From Catenaria anguillulae PL171 (taxonomy: Eukaryota > Blastocladiomycota > Blastocladiomycetes > Blastocladiales > Catenariaceae), in the NCBI GenBank assembly GCA_002102555.1, contig MCFL01000023.1, forward strand, positions 310,001 to 374,000: 64,000 bases of DNA, written 5' to 3'. The first letter of the stretch is position 1. Each line of letters starts with the position of its first letter. Shown piece after piece: positions 33,117 to 45,400 of the stretch. Made by a program: the position numbers and the translations under genes. The notes beneath the pieces are model-generated. The model saw nothing but the letters and a program-made list of their open reading frames with translations, had not been told where the DNA came from and made no database searches.

Positions 33117-35683
33117 ATGGACAACACACCGAATGCTCTCGAACAAATACAAATACTTGAGAGCAATGAACGCTCAAAAACACTCGATGAAATGACTCAA
33201 TCTGCCGTCAACTTGCTTGTGCACCCAGCTTCCCCGGGCAACCTTTGCCAAGTCCCCTGCTCCGGCCTGGGCAGCTGCGAGCCGGGAACATGGGCGCTCA
33301 TGTCCTGTGGTCCTGGATCTGGTTACCAGTTTATTTGCCGCATGCAACCGGTCCAGCTGGCAACGTGCGCATCGCTGCACGGGCCCCGCATTTTTTCGCC
33401 CCCAAGCGATTGGAAGGTCCCGGCCGCAACCGATTCACAAGTTTCAGCCGTCCCGGAGATGGTTTTGAGCGACGTTGGTATGGTTCAAGTTTCCAAACTT
33501 GTCAATCAAGCAGCATACCGCTCCCAACTAAAAAAGTTGTTCCCTGGTATTGTAGACATTCAGGTCTTGGGCCCTTCTCCGGATATCCTCGACTCCGTTC
33601 GTGCGACCGTTGTCTCGGTCAAGTCATCGCACGCACCGACCATGGATGAACTGGATGCTGCCACACAAGCCCTGGTGCTGGCAAATGAACTTTCTGGCTC
33701 TGTTGTTGCACCCGGCTTCATTGTGGAGACGGATGACTACTTGATTAGAGTACGCATAGTCACCCAATCGCTTTCCGCTTGAAGCGCATCGTGACATTTC
33801 GCCGTCACCGTCAACAGATCGACGATACGTCCAGTCAAGTGTTTGGTCGCATTTCTTCTGCACTCACGGACGTTTCCATCACACAATCCAACTCAAATGC
33901 ACCCATTGTTCCAAATCACCCGAGTCGGACCGGAACAGATCCACCTGCCCCTTCACCGCCAGCCGGCCTCGAGCCCATCTACTCACAACTCACGGACCTG
34001 ATCTCCGGTGCTCTAGTTCACGCTGACCTCTACACGCAACTCGGTACCCGCCCGCCGCGCGGCATCCTGTTGCACGGTCCCCCGGCGTTGGCAAAACCTG
34101 GCTCGTGTCACTCGCCTGCCGCTCCATGCAAGCGCATCTGCTTGCCGTTGGCGCGCAAGACATTTTGTCGCCGTTCCCGGGCGACTCGGAGCGCAACCTG
34201 CGCCGTGTGTTTTCGCAAGCACTCTCCCACGCACAAGCAGGCACGCCCGTGGTCTTGTTTTTGGACGAGATTGATGCGATTGCCCCACATCGTGCGGGTG
34301 CGTCGTCGGCCATGGCCAGGGTCGTGGCGCAGTTGTTGACATTGATGGATGGCATGGACAAGGACAGGTCCGAGTTGGCGAGATTGGTGGTGGTTGGCGC
34401 GACGAATCGGCCCAATGCCATTGATCCGGCGGTGAGGCGACCGGGGAGGTTGGATCGTGAGGTGACAATTCAGCCGCCGCCGGCGTCAGTCAGGTGCAAG
34501 ATTTTGCAAAGTATGCTTGAGAAGGTGCCAACGGCTGCCGATGTGCTGGAACCTGGAACTGAAGGAGATGGGTGGTTGAGGAGGTTTGCAGAGTGTTTGC
34601 CGGGGTACGTTGGTGCAGATTTGGCGGCGTTGGTGCGGGAGGCGTGTCAAGGAGTGGTCAAGAAGAAGTTGATGGCCGCGGAGTTGGGGCAGGGGCAAGG
34701 GACGCAGGCTGTGATCACAAGGGACGACTTGGTCAGGGCACAGGCAAAAGTTTCACCAAGTTTGCGGCGCGGGCATCAAGTACAGCTGGCAGGCGGTCGA
34801 GCGACAAGCTGGGGTGATATTGGCGGGCTCGAGGACGTCAAAGAGGTACACAGAATCCGCTTCTCTTGATTTTTTCGCTGTTTGTAAACTTTCGCTAACA
34901 AGGCAGGCTTTGCAGGAACTGATTCGTGCTGCAGTCTGGCCCATCGAACGCGCCGACCAATTCCGCGCACTGGGCCTCACCCCACCGCGCGGCCTCCTTC
35001 TCTACGGCCCTCCAGGGTGCTCCAAGACCACCCTCGTCCGCGTCCTTGCAAACGAGCTGCGGTCAGCCTTCTACTCGTTGACCCCCGCGGACGTCTACTC
35101 TGCGTTTGTCGGCGAGGCCGAGCGCATTGTTCGTGCTGCCTTTGCCCGGGCACGTGCAACCGCGCCGTCGGTGCTGTTTCTCGATGAGCTCGATGCGCTC
35201 GTTGGCGGCGAGCGTGACCAGGGCGATGGCGTCAAGCATCGAGTTCTCCTGACTCTGTTGGCGGAAATGGATGGCGTGGAAAGCGGCGGTGCTAACGATG
35301 ATCCGTCGCGAGCCGTCATGGTGGTCGCAGCAACCAATCATCCGGGGCAGTTGGATGCGGCGCTGATTCGGCCGGGCAGGTTGGACCGGTTTGTTTATGT
35401 GCGGCCGCCAACGAGGGATGAGAAGGTGGACATCTTCAAGGTGTTTACCAAGCGGATGCCATTGAGCGAGGCGGTCGACTTGGAACAGGTCGTGGACAAG
35501 ATTCCATTGGCTACCGGGGCGGATATTGAGTCCATTTGCCGAGAGGCAGCCCTGGCGAGCTTGAGGGAGGGCGCCGAGTGTGTCGAGCAACGGCATTTCG
35601 ACGTGGCGCTCGATTCTTGCCACCCAGTCATTACACCCAAGACGGTCGAGTATTATGAGGGCTTGTCGCAGCGGTTCAAATGA
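33117..35683 (+). CDS. AFG2B (SPATA5L1)-like double AAA ATPase, with an apparent frameshift
   Basis: Exons about 33117-33749, 33818-34845 and 34907-35683 would encode about 812 residues. The first AAA domain has GTRPPRGILLHGPP, then FPGDSERNLRRVFSQA, Walker B VVLFLDEIDA and ATNRPNAIDPAVRRPGR. The second has PPRGLLLYGPPGCSKTTLV, FVGEAERIVRAAF, VLFLDELDAL and AATNHPGQLDAALIRPGR. GPPGCxKTTLVR and PGD/ESExxLRRVF match AFG2B better than CDC48. AFG2 complexes act in maturation of pre-60S ribosomes. Within the first Walker A (about 34078-34095) the frame changes: one G appears to be missing after CCCCCGG. This could be a sequencing error or a real lesion. The first intron has a nearer alternative acceptor (33784). 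Confidence 0.8.
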
Positions 35684-35788
35684 TACTAATGTATCCAAAG
35701 TCATTTGCACAAATATTTAGAATAACAACCGACGAGTTGACGAAAGTGAATGAAGGTATTAATTTTCAAGAGCGAACGCAATGACAGT

Positions 35789-38414
35789 TTACGACGGAGA
35801 CGGTCCGCTTCCATCGCCGGCCAACTGGGCCTTGCTTTTGCGCAAACTGGTCTGCGAAGATGGCCGGCTGGTCTTTGGCGGCTGTGGCCCATCCTGTGGT
35901 GCCAAAGCATCCTTGGACTTTGCCGCCGACGACGACGCGGGGCGGGACGCAGGTTTCGATCCTGCTGCTGCTGCCTTTGCGGCGGTTGCTGACACGGGTC
36001 GAGACTTTGAAGAAGCGGGGCGGGAAGCTCCCTTGGCCGCACCAGACTTGGGCCGCTCGGTTGGTGGAGCAGGGGAGGCAGCCGCAGCCTCCCCGCTGTC
36101 GCCTGTTGGAACAGGTACAGCAATGTCGGCTGGCGGACTGGTGTCGGGATTGCTGGCTGGAGCTGGTTCTGCCGGAGCGAGGTTGACCAAGGATGCAACG
36201 CGAGAAGGCATGTTGGAAGGAAGAGCGCGGTGCTCGCCAAAGATGAGGGTGATTTCACGGGCAGCGTTGGCGGGCGAATCGGACCCATGAAGGGCGTTCT
36301 TGGACCCATCGGTACCGTACAAGGCTCGAAGCCTGGGAAAGACGCAGTGAGCCAGCTTGACCAGAAAAAGAGTGCAGAGTGCAGAGCGTACGTGTCGGGG
36401 GCGATTTCTTTTGCCTTGATGGAATTGGTTGGCCCCATGGCTTCCCTCCAAGATACAATGGCCGAATCCTTCTCCAAAACCAGTGCCCAAATGGGCTCGC
36501 TCGTCATCCATTGCGTCAACTCATCATAGAAAGGCTTGCCCACATGGTCCCTGTAAAACTCCTTTGCCGTTTCCATGGTCATGGTAAACTGCTTCTTGTC
36601 GACAATCCTGAACCCGCGCTCCTCAATCTTTTGCATAATTTCGGTGGCCTTGCCCGCAGCCGTCGCATCGGGCTTGATGAGCGCAATGGTCCGCTCGAGG
36701 GTCACGGGCTTGACAAACGTCGACATTGGGCGTGGGAAAAACACATTCATCTCCCGGTGCGCCTGGTCGGCCGATTTCGAGCACCGAATACAGTCTCCGC
36801 CGCCCAAGGATGCGCGAATGGTACGTGGGTTTGCGTCGGCCTCAACAACCTGGTCCACGTTGCCGTACACGAGCTCACTCCACAAATGAATCACGTCCTC
36901 GCCCTTGAGCACCAGCGCCATGACTGGTCCGGCAGTCCACTTTGCCACCACCTCGTCCGACCCGGCGGCCTCGTCGCCCAGCCACTCAATCACCTGCTCC
37001 TTGCTCAACGTGACGCTGCCACGCTTGTGCACTTCCATGTTGCAGTGCAGAGCGCGTTGGACAACGGCTTCGACCTTGGCCGCGTCGCTCGAGATCTCGG
37101 GCGAAAGGGCTGTCAAAGTCATGGTCATGTCCGTGTTCATGAGCACGTTGGGCAGCGACGGGATGGCGGGCGAGAACAAGAGTTCCATTTCGCGCTGTGC
37201 GGCTGCGGGGCTGTCTGAGGCATAAAAGCCATTGTGCAACCCGTCTTTGCCAAATTGAGCACGCAGGGAGCGTGGCGCGACTTCAAGCGCGTGCTTTGGC
37301 GACGAGGGCCCAACGACTTGGCGCCATGCGTTGATGGCGGCCGCATGGTCGCTTGCCTCTGAATCGGTGCCCGTGTGCGACAAGAGCAGGGCCAGAATGG
37401 GACCCGATGTGACATAGTCGATGAGTTCACCAAAGAAGGGCCGTTCGGCGTGCTCGGCGTACAGCTGCTTGGCAGTTGCTTCCGACAGCCACATGCGGCG
37501 TTCCTTGACAATGTCGAAGCGGTTAAGCTTGGCGGCGCTGGCGACTTCAGCAATGATGTGCGGGAGCATGGCGTCGGGCTTGATGAATGAAATAGTGAAG
37601 CGGGTGGATTCGTCAACGGCGTCGGTCAAGTTGGTGGACATGCGCAGGGCGTGGGAACCGGGCGTGAACTGAATGCCCGGACGGATGATTTGCGGGATGT
37701 CGACTTCAGGAATACCCTATCAAGTAGAAACTAGAGGAGTGAGTGAGCCGCCGCATCCCGCGACGGAATAAAAAAAGACACTGTACCGGTTTGCGCTCCT
37801 TGGTAATCTTGTTGAGCTCGACCTGCTCCTTGATGATGTGCTCCAGAAGTGGCGAGTTGGCTCCACGGACGCAGTTGACATAGACACCATTCTAGGGATG
37901 ATGGAATTGGTGAGATAATGATTGGCTAGGGTCGCCATATTCCTATTCATAGCATGAATTCGTACCACCCACACGGAAAACAATGGGCAACTCTTGTGGC
38001 GGATCGATTCGAAAAAGCTGATGGCGTCGGTTTGGGCCTGGGCAAAGGCCACTTGGTCCTGGTAGTCGACCTTGAGGCGCTTGAATACTCCCGCCATGGG
38101 CTCGCACGGTCCACAGTACTTTGGGTACATGTCCACCACTGTGATGATTGGATCATGTTGGATCATGGGAACGGGGATCAGCACATCATGTCGTCTCGAG
38201 AGTGACCATGATATCATAGGCGTCAAATCGAACCAGTGACCGAGTCGTGACCGTTGAGAAAGTGGATGAGGTCGTCGTCATTGTCGATTTTCTATTTGGT
38301 GGGATGTGAGCAGTCTGTGCTTGTGCTCGAAGAGGAAAGCATTCAGTAGATTCGTCATACCGAGATGACTTCGATTTCTTTGCGGGCAGCGCCGCCAGTG
38401 TTTGGCCGGGCCAT
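35789..38414 (-). CDS. thioredoxin/nucleoside-diphosphate-kinase fusion of the NME8 (TXNDC3) flagellar family
   Basis: Six exons (38414-38361, 38291-38252, 38138-37969, 37891-37787, 37716-36392, 36332-35789) join in phase to 745 residues. An N-terminal thioredoxin domain has the CGPC motif (residues 40-43, in VVDMYPKYCGPC). Three NDK modules follow at about 160-300, 305-455 and 456-600. Only the third keeps the NxxHGSDS active-site motif (KNALHGSDSP). The first has FYASDSP and the second IRCSKSA, without the catalytic His. An Ala/Ser/Pro/Lys-rich tail of about 130 residues ends the protein. NME8-type proteins sit in axonemes and dynein arm complexes, so this gene is the best evidence for a flagellated life stage. 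It is convergent with the AFG2B-like gene, 105 bp apart. Confidence 0.9.
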
Positions 38415-38879
38415 GCTTGTTCTTGTTGCCGTTGTGAAATGTGATGATCACTGATGTGATTGCATGGAATCAATTGCCATAGTATTTAGGCGACCCATGT
38501 GTTGTTTTTGCCTGCCTACCTGGGAATCGCCCATTCCGTCGCCCCCCTTTGGTCGCAACAGTGGTGTGTGGAGAGCTCCAACGTAAAGGCAGCGCGCGTC
38601 AGATCGGCGGGGCTGCAGCGGCCAGCAGTCAATTGCTGCTGCAAGACTCAAGATCACGCTAAATGTCCCTATATTTATGTAGTAGTCCATGAGCACTCTG
38701 TGAAATACCATGAATGCGCACAGCACACTTTGGCAAGCTCCCCCGACTTCTGCCCTCGACCTCGACCCCGACCTCGGCCAAAGCCAAAGCCAACGTCAGC
38801 CGAATACCTCGCTCGCCGATCACGTCATCGCTCACCCAGCAAATGTCCACGTTGTCCGCCCTCTGCAGCCACTGTTGAC
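38415..38879. other. intergenic, 5' region of the NME8-like gene
   Basis: Contains a short tandem CTCGACC / CGGCCAAAGCCAAAGCC stretch (38755-38800) and small open frames without domains. Confidence 0.3.
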
Positions 38880-39926
38880 CAAACAAGAGTACTTGCATGA
38901 CCCTCTTTGGACCATTGTCCCGTTCATTTGGTCTGCACAGGCTCACCGAGACCCGTACTGAATCTGCACCGACGACAGATCCGACATTTTTCTGCACGAA
39001 CTCCTTTGCTGCTGCACCGACATATTGCTTTGTGCGACTCAAGACAGTCCCGAAGATAACAATGAGCGCGGTCACGCTGTATTCCTTACCACTGCGAAAC
39101 GGGACGCTCTCGATCGGGCATCTTCGCTGTGGAACTCGCCTGGCCAGTGGCCCCCGACCGAGGCGCTGAGCAAGGTCGAAATCGTTTACCTGTCGACCCA
39201 CGTTCAGCTTGCTGCGTTTCTGTCTTCCAACCTCAAGATGTTTAGCCGAGCATCGGTGGTCGTTGTTGACGGGTTGATTGACCTTTGCAAGCATTCGTAT
39301 GCATACGTGATCCTATTCTTGAGTACCTCATCCCAATCACTTACCTCATGGTTCATTGGGTGCAGGACCGATTCGGCACAATCCTCCGGCTCTCCTATTG
39401 ATAACTTGCTACTCGGCCGACTTCTCGCCGCTCTGGTTTCCCTCACGTGCCAGAGGTACGTTCAGATTCTAGTTCCATCACTTGGTTACGCTACCTCCTC
39501 ATGCTTGCTTGAATGCGACAGGATTTGTATTTCCATCCCATTTCACGTCCCTGACTCGACACGCACACTTCTTGATTACTACTGTGGCCGTGAATCAACC
39601 CTTGCGCCACATGGTGTGTTTTTGTTGCGTGCATTTGCCAGTTGGATCACTTGCACTTCTTGGTCCTCACATTTCAGCGCCACCTCATTGGCTTTGTCGC
39701 ACAGGAACCGTTACTTCGCTTCGACATTCCCGCCGGCACGACCTGTCCTCGCTCATATGACAACAGACCATGTTTGCCGTTTGCGGCGGGAATCGCCGAT
39801 TGTGTTCATCCTTCAAACCCTGGAGAGTTTATTATCGTCGCGCTGACTGATGAGGGAACGCTATGGACTTCACATCCCGTTCAGTGCTTGCCTTGGGCAC
39901 GATCGGCTGTGGCTGGCAAAGCGTGA
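38880..39926 (+). pseudogene. possible RecA/RAD51-paralog-like gene or remnant
   Basis: Coding-like blocks separated by intron-like gaps: about 39040-39297 (AVFLTTAKRDAL, KVEIVYLSTHVQLAAFL, then SVVVVDGLIDLCK, which looks like a RecA-fold Walker B strand), 39365-39455 (LLLGRLLAALVSLTCQ), about 39523-39613 (HAHFLITTVAVNQPLRH) and about 39680-39926. The order strand, strand, VVVVDGL, helix, FLITTVAVNQ recalls RAD51 paralogs such as XRCC2. No Walker A P-loop is visible upstream, and the third block does not join in frame with the second using the splice sites I can see. Low-confidence assignment; it could be another protein. Confidence 0.25.
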
Positions 39927-40133
39927 GCTCATGTCGGTGACGGCCTGGGACTGTTGGAGCACTGAGCAACACGGGAGCTGCTGTCGTGTCAGACGAGGAT
40001 GTAGCGGCAGCGGAAACGAACTGGGAACGGGTACCAAATCTTGTCATTGAAAATGGAATCTGGGGATGCACATACACAACGAATTGAGCAACAAGTGTAA
40101 CGGATTGACGGAAGGGCGGAAACCCGCGCGTGC

Positions 40134-40640
40134 ATGAAGTTTTCTCCATCCGACATTCATCCATTTGCCTACACCCATATTCATTATGCCTTTGCCATTG
40201 TCAACGAGTCGGATCAATTGGCCATTACGCCTGACCAGCGGGATCAGATTGTACGCATGAAGAAGCATTTCGAAAAACACCGCTCCACCACCAAGATTGT
40301 CCTTTCAGGTACGCAGTCTTTATTGGGCACTCTCTCGACGGGATACCCTTTGATTTGTTTCTTACACCCTTTTTCGTTTGTGTACCTAGTTGGTGGTTGG
40401 GCGTTCAACAATCCTGGCCCGACGCAACGCCGGTTCACTGACATGAGCTCAACCCCTCAACGTCGGGCGAGGTTCATTGACTCAGCAATCAATCTGCCCT
40501 CCGAGCTCGACATTGACGGTATGTGCCTTTCCAATATTGCTGCGCTGCACATGACAGTTGTGTGTACTGACAGACTGGCGCCATTGTCGCTCTCACTTTC
40601 ATTCATTGCAGGTCTTGACATTGACTGGTACAGAACTCAG
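40134..40640 (+). pseudogene. GH18 chitinase fragment
   Basis: Three exon pieces, 40134-40308, 40390-40518 and 40612 to about 40640, read as one GH18 segment. They give SPSDIHPFAYTHIHYAFAI, then KIVLSVGGWAFNNPGPTQ across the first intron, then DIDGLDIDW across the second. In GH18 chitinases the last motif is DGxDxDxE, with Glu as acid/base. Here Trp is followed by Tyr and unrelated sequence. There is no signal peptide or first barrel strand upstream, and no barrel downstream. The piece is truncated at both ends and borders the gypsy remnant. Confidence 0.7.
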
Positions 40641-40919
40641 TGCTCTTGTTTTCTTAGGCAAATATGGTCGACAACCATGCCTCACAGTACTCCCCAACTG
40701 ATATCGAACGTGATCCAGAAAAGGTTAACTCTGATCCAACCGCACACAATACACAATGCATTGACGGTTGTGGCGAGGAGCAAAATATCTTTCCTGACCA
40801 CGTTTTGTCGATTTTGTTCCCAGTTAGCCACTCAAATGTGTCTTGTTGTTTCTCATGACGACACCATCAGGGCGTGTGGGCGTGCTCAAGCACCTGGTTG
40901 ACTCGCTCCCGGCCGTTTG

Positions 40920-42041
40920 GCCGTCGGTCTGCGGATATTACTGCCTATGTACAAGGTCGAGCGATTGAGCGTGATCCCGAGCGTCTTGTACAACTCGTTC
41001 CAGAACTTCGAAACAAACTACATATAGGAGCCGCGCCAGGTCACCAGTCGTCGGGCAAACCATGCAACTGAACAATGTGCTTGTCGAACGAGTTGATGGC
41101 GACCCAGAGAACGGAACAAAAATGCGCCATCTTGGTGAGGCGGTTAACAACCGACATGACGCACGTCATACCCTTGGACTCAGAGAGTGCGACAATGAAA
41201 TCCACTGAGAGCGAGCCCCATGGTCGGTTGGGAATCGGCAATGGCTCGAGCAAAGCACTTGGGCGTTGGCCGGATGTCTTGTGCCGCTGGCAGCGATCGC
41301 ACGTGTCGACAAACAATTGTGACTCCTTGTGCCATCCTTGTCATCGCATCGATACGCACAAGTGACGAGGGTAACGGCCTTGCGGCGGCCAGAGTGACCA
41401 GCGATCCGCAACTTGTGACTTGGATGTTCTTCCAACGCAAATGTGCGCGGGAGACACGAGCACGCAGAGGTCCATCTCACGAAAGATCATGTCGCTGATC
41501 CAGCTCTGGAATACCACTAGTATATATGCGGGGCGCATTCATCAACCCGAACGGCAATCACCAGGTACTCGAAGATGGCGTACTTGGTCCGGAACGCCGT
41601 CTTCCACTCGTCACCCTTGCCATTACGCAGCATATCGCAGGCGGAGCTTGGAAAAGGTGCGTTCGCACTGCACGCGGTCCAAGGCCTCGGAAATGAGCGC
41701 GATTGGATATACGAGTTGCGGACCGTCATGACATTGAGCCGGCGAACATCCACGCAAAATCGCTCGGTACCGTCCTTCTTTGGCGCAAACAAGATTGGCG
41801 GACGACTTGGGCTTGCGAATCATCCCGCCTGCGGTCGAGCACGTTGTCAAGCGTGCGCTGTAGCTCCACGGATTCGGCCTCTGTGAACGAGTAGATGGGA
41901 TGCAGACGTGCGGCAGACTGAGAAGATGGTTGTGTACGTCATACGTGTCTTGCGGGCAGGCACGACGGGCTGCTGAAGACGAGGCGACGGGCTGGGTGAT
42001 GGGCGATGCGACGATGCCCACAACCGCCGCCCGAGCACCAT
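40920..42041 (-). mobile_element. degenerate, internally deleted Ty3/gypsy retrotransposon pol
   Basis: On the minus strand in pol order: a reverse transcriptase start at about 41792-41570 (FAPKKDGTERFCVDVRRLN, then GDEWKTAFRTKYAIFEYLVI), preceded by a FTEAESVELQRTLDNVL-like segment near 41890. Next is the integrase zinc-binding region at about 41445-41290 (HPSHKLRIAGHSGRRKA, CDRCQRHK). The integrase core at 41240-41050 has LPIPNRPWGSLSVDFIVAL, NRLTKMAHF and QLHGLPDDW, then SKFWNELYKTLGITL near 41020-40960. The RT catalytic YxDD region and RNase H are missing, and several frame changes occur. No LTRs were recognised at the edges. It is an inactive relic. Confidence 0.85.
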
Positions 42042-42458
42042 GCGTTGAGGGGCCGCAGTCGCGTCGCCCTTGTCAAGTGTTTAGGGTGTCCGTTGGAGTT
42101 GCATCGCGTCAATTGTGTTTCTTTGATGTGTCCTTGATAAATGTATTTATACATCATCAAAATTTTTGCGCCTTGGTGTGTCTGTGACCGGCCCTAGGGA
42201 AATAGCATTGTAGGTACAAAGGCCCGTTCTTCGCCCATTTCGCATCGCATGACTGGCATGCGAAAGTTGTCCGTTGTTTTCTTCATTAAGCAACTGTGCA
42301 GCCGCATCAACACAGAAGGACAGATCTAGAAAGAACAAACCATACTCGTCATGAGTAGGCAGACGTGTTGGAAATAAAAGCAAGAAATCCATTCATATTA
42401 GGGATAAATACATGCCCTCACAACACATGTGCACGACATCCGCCTGACACTGCTCAAA
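42042..42458. other. intergenic between the gypsy relic and the SNU114 3' end
   Basis: About 420 bp of AT-richer sequence with nothing recognised. The SNU114 polyadenylation region must lie in its right part. Confidence 0.35.
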
Positions 42459-45400
42459 TCACAAAATATGCAAATGGCCGAGCTCTTGCCTGGCCAGCTC
42501 CAACAACATTGGATCATCAAACAACTGCGCCACGCTCACATCCTCGGCCAACCCCTTCCTCCTCCTCGTCTTGACCATGAAATCCCTCGCCAGGGCCTGT
42601 GCAGGCGCCGGCTCAAGCGGCCGCAACACAATCGACTTGTCGAGCGGATCGCCCGGCACCAGCTGATAATGGTCAAAGTAGAGCTGCGGAAACGCCATGC
42701 CCTGCGTATGGGTACGCAAGTCGGTCTCGAACCCAAACGCGTCCATGGCCGGAATGAGTGCCTTGACCGTGGACAAGGGCGACCCGGGCTTGGGTGTGTC
42801 GGAAAGCACATGGCCACGTCGGCGCGCAAGCACGGCGTACACGGCCGACACGGCATCTGCGGGAGTTTGCACGTCCACGGCATAAATGGGCTCGAGCAAA
42901 CGTGGGCTGGCCATGAGAAAACTCGAGTGCACGAGGCGGCGTGCCGTTGGAATGATTTGTCCACCAGCACGATGCATTGGGTGGTCGGCAATGTGCGCCT
43001 CGAGCAGCCGGAACTTGACGTTGCGCATGGGCTCGTCGCACAACGGGCCGTCGCGTGTGCCCCACGTGAAGCCGCGCACCACGGATTCACGCACGTGCTT
43101 AAGCAGGGTCTTGTCGGTTTCGCCAGTCAGCGTGTCGTCCACGAGCACATTGGCCTCGCGATCCTCGGGCCCAAACGCCCACACGTTGCGCGATGCAAGC
43201 ACGTCCCAGCCAAAGTCCACTTGGAGCTTTTTCGATAGCTCGCGCGCAGTCATGGTAGTCGTGGACAAGTCGCGCGAAGCAATGGCATCCACCAGGTTGC
43301 CGGGAAGCGGCTCGGCAATCATGGTCAGCTTATTCTTCTTGTTTGGCGACTCGGCAAAACATTTGAGGGCTGAGGTTTCGACAATGGTTTCGGCAAACGT
43401 GGTGACCGGGTCCGACACCTTGATGGAGATTTCCGCAAAGTGGTTGCGCAGATCGTGCATGACACAGTCCAGGTACAATTCGCCGGGCCCCTGCAAAACA
43501 TGTTCGCCCGATTCCATGACCTTTGTCACAGCCAATGGGTACGCGCGGTTAATGTGGCGCAAGCCCGCAAGCATCTTTGGCAGCTCGCTTGGGTTCACTG
43601 GCTCGAGTGCAATCTTGACAATGGGCTCGGTGAGGTGCCTGGGCGGCTGGAAAATAGTCACCTTGCCCAGCGCCTCGGGCGCCACCACCGTGGCTGTCTT
43701 GAGCACGGTTGCCTCGATCCCGCTGATGAGCACCAGATTGCCCGGGCCCATGGCCGCATCGCCTGCAACGGGGATCGTGTACCGCGAGTTGAACACGCCC
43801 ACGGATCCAACGGTCGCCTTTGCGGCATCCTCTTGGTCGTCCATGGAATACTTTTCGCCGAGCACGTGCACGGGCATTCCGGGGCGGACCTGTCCGCACA
43901 CGACACGCGCAAGGGCATCAAAGGCAACCGTGGTGCCCTTTGCTAGACCAATGCCTGCATCATCACTGCCATCGCTGCTACTGCCGCCCGCAATGCTGTT
44001 GATTGCACGAGGATACAGCTTGCCCACGTGCATGACGAGTGGGGCTTGCGGGTCGCCCTTGGCCATGGCCGCGTACAAGTCGTCTGTGGACGCGCCTGCA
44101 TACGTGCGCCGGACCCATGCGGATGCATTGTCCTCGGCGCTTGGAATCGACGCCGCAAGCATGTCGACGAGGCCCACGGCCTTGCCAAAGAAGCGCGTCA
44201 GGACCAGGCGCAGCAGCGGCGAAATGTCCATGGCGAGCTCGGATTGCTTGAGCTTGATGTCGACGGACGCAAGCGATTCCTTGATGTGATCGGCAGATTC
44301 GCCAATGGTGATGGAAAACAGCTTGTAGAGGGGCTCGAGGATAAAGTAGAGGAACGAGCGCGGCAGGCCAGAGTCGCTCGTGTGTCGTTGGAACTTGCGG
44401 GTTTCCGGATTGTAGGCCACGTCGCCCCAGAGGCGTGGGGCGAGTCGGTTGGCATCGACGCCGCCTGTTTGTACAATAAATCAAGCCTTGTGATGAGCAA
44501 GCAAGAGCAAAAAACACAAAGCGATAAGCAGGAAACAAATACGTACGGTGAGTGTCCGCATACAACCAGGCAAACGACTTGAGTGTGAAGCAAAAGCCAA
44601 ACTCTGCACTGGCAAAGGCCACATTGTTGCGCTCGGGGCTGACCCGCCACTTGTCTGCCATTTCCTTGTCGTTTGCGACCAGCCCACCAACAAAGCTGTT
44701 GACTTCTTCAATCACTTGCCTGAGCTTAAAGTAAGCATCGAGGGGCGGCAAGCGCAACTCCAAAATCAACCGATCGACCTTGTTAATGACGAGGGCAAAC
44801 GGAATCTTGTCGGCGACGAGCTTTCGCAAAATGCGTTCGGTATTTGCCACCAACCCTTCGACGGCATCCACAACCAGGAGTGCGCCGTCCGCGAGCTGCA
44901 GCGAGCACACCACCTCGTCAACGAAATCCACATGGCCTGGCGTATCGAGCAAGTGCATCAAGTAGTGCTTGCCCGAGAGTGAAGGAAGCACCAGCGACAT
45001 GGGCCCCGTCTTGATGGACAAGCCGCGGTCACGCTCGAGCGGGTGCGTGTCCGTGTACCGGTTGAACTTTTCCAAGTCCCATCGGATTTCTGGATGCGTC
45101 TGATCAATGAGCATGTCGACGAGCGCCGTCTTGCCGTGGTGCAAGGCGCCAACAATGGCCAGAGTGCGCGTGAGGCCCGGGTGGTGCGACAGGTCAAAGA
45201 GAAACTGGGGCGAGTAGGCAAGGGCAGGCAAGTCCAAGGACTCTGCCAGTCCCTTTGTGAAAGAGCGGGTCTGGACGGGGGCAATGATGGGCTCCGAGAG
45301 AGGCTGGGCGTCTTCTTCTTGGACGAGAACCTCGACATCGTCGCCAAAGACTTGGGACGCAGACGGGTAGTATTCCTTTTCTTCGTGTGGGATGATGGCC

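Noticed and set aside
35701-36391. Uninterrupted extension of the NME8-like fifth exon as a Pro/Arg-rich C terminus
   Set aside because: Reads through the 59-nt intron in the wrong frame; splicing at 36391/36332 restores the NDK motif NALHGSDS.
42886-44289. Plus-strand open frame of 467 codons
   Set aside because: Antisense to the SNU114 second exon; Ser/Thr-rich shadow without domain.
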